From contig JAHQWZ010000021.1 of the NCBI GenBank assembly GCA_029856425.1, positions 1 to 14,917 on the forward strand: a stretch of 14,917 nt of DNA, read 5' to 3'. Positions within the stretch are counted from its first letter, which is position 1. Every line of letters starts with the position of its first letter. The DNA comes from Candidatus Thorarchaeota archaeon. Lineage in GTDB: Archaea; Asgardarchaeota; Thorarchaeia; Thorarchaeales; Thorarchaeaceae. The translations under genes were made by a program, and so were the position numbers. This document shows positions 14,124 through 14,917 of the stretch, piece after piece. Below the pieces are notes generated by a model. The model saw only the letters and a program-made list of their open reading frames with translations. It was not told the DNA's origin and did no database searches.

Positions 14124-14917
14124 GTCACAAGAACCTACCGTGGCCAGAGCTTCATCGACCTACAAGACTCACACAGCTCGCTGGAAATGTCGATGCAATA
14201 AGAGAGCTGAAAGAATGGGTTCGGGCGTGGATTAGTGGATCACCTAACAGGAAAGCTGCGCTCTTGATTGGTCCTCCAGGAGTAGGAAAAACCGCATCTG
14301 TGGGAGCGCTTTCTCATGATTACGACTTGGAACTTGTGGAGTTCAATTCTAGTGATAAACGGAACAAGGGAAGTATTGAAAATCAGGTCTGGAAAGCGGC
14401 AACACAGCAGACGTTGGATGGTAGACTTCGTCTTCTTCTTTTGGACGAGGTAGATGGCCTTTCCGGCACCGGTGATCGCGGAGGTGTCGGTGCAATCCTG
14501 AAAATCATCGAGGAGACCGTACATCCCATCATAATGACTGCAAATGATCCAAACAGTTCACGAATCAAGGACTTGCTGAAAATCTGTAAGGTGTTTAGAT
14601 TCGAGGCAATTGAACCAAATGAAATGGTAGCTGTCATTAGAGAGATTGCATTAGCACATGATTCTTTATTTTCAGATGAGGTATTAGAAGGAATTGTAGA
14701 TAAGGCGGGAGGCGACCTTCGAGCTGCAATATCCGATCTTGAAACGCTCTCTGTAAGCGGGCGTACATCAGATGAAGGATTGCCGTCTCGTGACGTGCGT
14801 CGTGAGGTTAGTGATGCTTTTGGAAGATTGTTTATGACTACAGACCCAGAAACAGCCAAACGCGTTATTTCGGAACTAGATATAGACTACAATCAACTGC
14901 TTCTGTGGCTCGAAGAA
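14120..14917 (+). CDS. rfcL: Replication factor C large subunit, N-terminal part
   Basis: The first 266 codons of the large clamp-loader subunit; the gene continues past the window. Walker A is GPPGVGKT (51-58), FNSSDKRNKGSI (75-86) matches the archaeal RfcL ASD-like block, Walker B is LLLLDEVDG (105-113), and the helical lid includes GGDLRAAISDLE. The N-terminal RFC box is degenerate: PWPELHRPTRL in place of the usual W-x-E-K-Y-R-P. The ATG at 14120 overlaps the rfcS stop as ATGA, with GGGGTGA just upstream, so translation is probably coupled to rfcS, which would help match subunit amounts. Family members are usually about 400-500 residues. Confidence 0.95.
   Translation, partial: MSHKNLPWPELHRPTRLTQLAGNVDAIRELKEWVRAWISGSPNRKAALLIGPPGVGKTASVGALSHDYDLELVEFNSSDKRNKGSIENQVWKAATQQTLDGRLRLLLLDEVDGLSGTGDRGGVGAILKIIEETVHPIIMTANDPNSSRIKDLLKICKVFRFEAIEPNEMVAVIREIALAHDSLFSDEVLEGIVDKAGGDLRAAISDLETLSVSGRTSDEGLPSRDVRREVSDAFGRLFMTTDPETAKRVISELDIDYNQLLLWLEE

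Noticed and set aside
1..14917. CRISPR arrays, toxin-antitoxin pairs, prophage genes or a defence island
   Set aside because: No regularly spaced repeats, cas genes, integrases or toxin families were recognised. Apart from the TnpB scar, the genes look like core archaeal functions.

Overview
The window is archaeal chromosomal DNA. It encodes a Cdc46/Mcm-type helicase, a GINS subunit, both clamp-loader subunits, a Hel308 helicase, a GPN-loop GTPase, an archaeal tRNA-G10 methyltransferase and the archaea-specific UPF0200 and UPF0201 families. There is also a tRNA-Pro gene with an intron at position 37/38, and TATA-like boxes lie upstream of many genes. A Roadblock/LC7 protein, a GPN GTPase and a class II-like deacetylase in a genome of moderate G+C would suit an Asgard archaeon (perhaps Thorarchaeota-like). 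This placement is an impression from gene content; no phylogeny was done.

Layout. Positions 1-2394 are minus strand: an XRE-type regulator (COG1709-like), then a SAMHD1-like HD phosphohydrolase 17 nt downstream, then the 5' part of a Roadblock/LC7 gene cut by the window edge. Positions 2516-4325 are plus strand: a GPN-loop GTPase followed 13 nt later by the THUMP methyltransferase TrmG10. Positions 4322-5281 are minus strand: the UPF0200 kinase-like protein and UPF0201 protein, in one frame and separated by a single TAG codon. Positions 5337-5899 hold debris: a 5'-truncated TnpB (IS200/IS605) with a hairpin at its 3' end, and a short ORF upstream. Positions 6027-6705 carry thpR (+) and, convergent with it, the intron-containing tRNA-Pro(GGG) (-). 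Positions 6851-7906 encode a histone-deacetylase-family enzyme. Positions 7903-12972 are a minus-strand replication and repair block: gins23, then mcm, then hel308. Positions 13167-14917 are a plus-strand clamp-loader operon, rfcS and rfcL, whose reading frames overlap by 4 nt; rfcL runs off the window.

How the genes work together. Gins23 and MCM are parts of the CMG-like replicative helicase, RFC loads the sliding clamp, and Hel308 acts at stalled or branched forks, so about 7 kb is a replisome cluster. TrmG10, ThpR and tRNA-Pro make a looser tRNA-related theme. The HD enzyme may adjust dNTP pools, which would fit the replication setting, but its substrate cannot be read from sequence.

Nothing here is clearly a new defence or mobile system. 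The points most worth checking are the in-frame TAG junction between UPF0200 and UPF0201, the serine replacing the invariant Walker A glycine in RfcS, the tRNA intron with an imperfect splice motif that can pair with the anticodon, and the TnpB scar that may supply a promoter to its neighbour.
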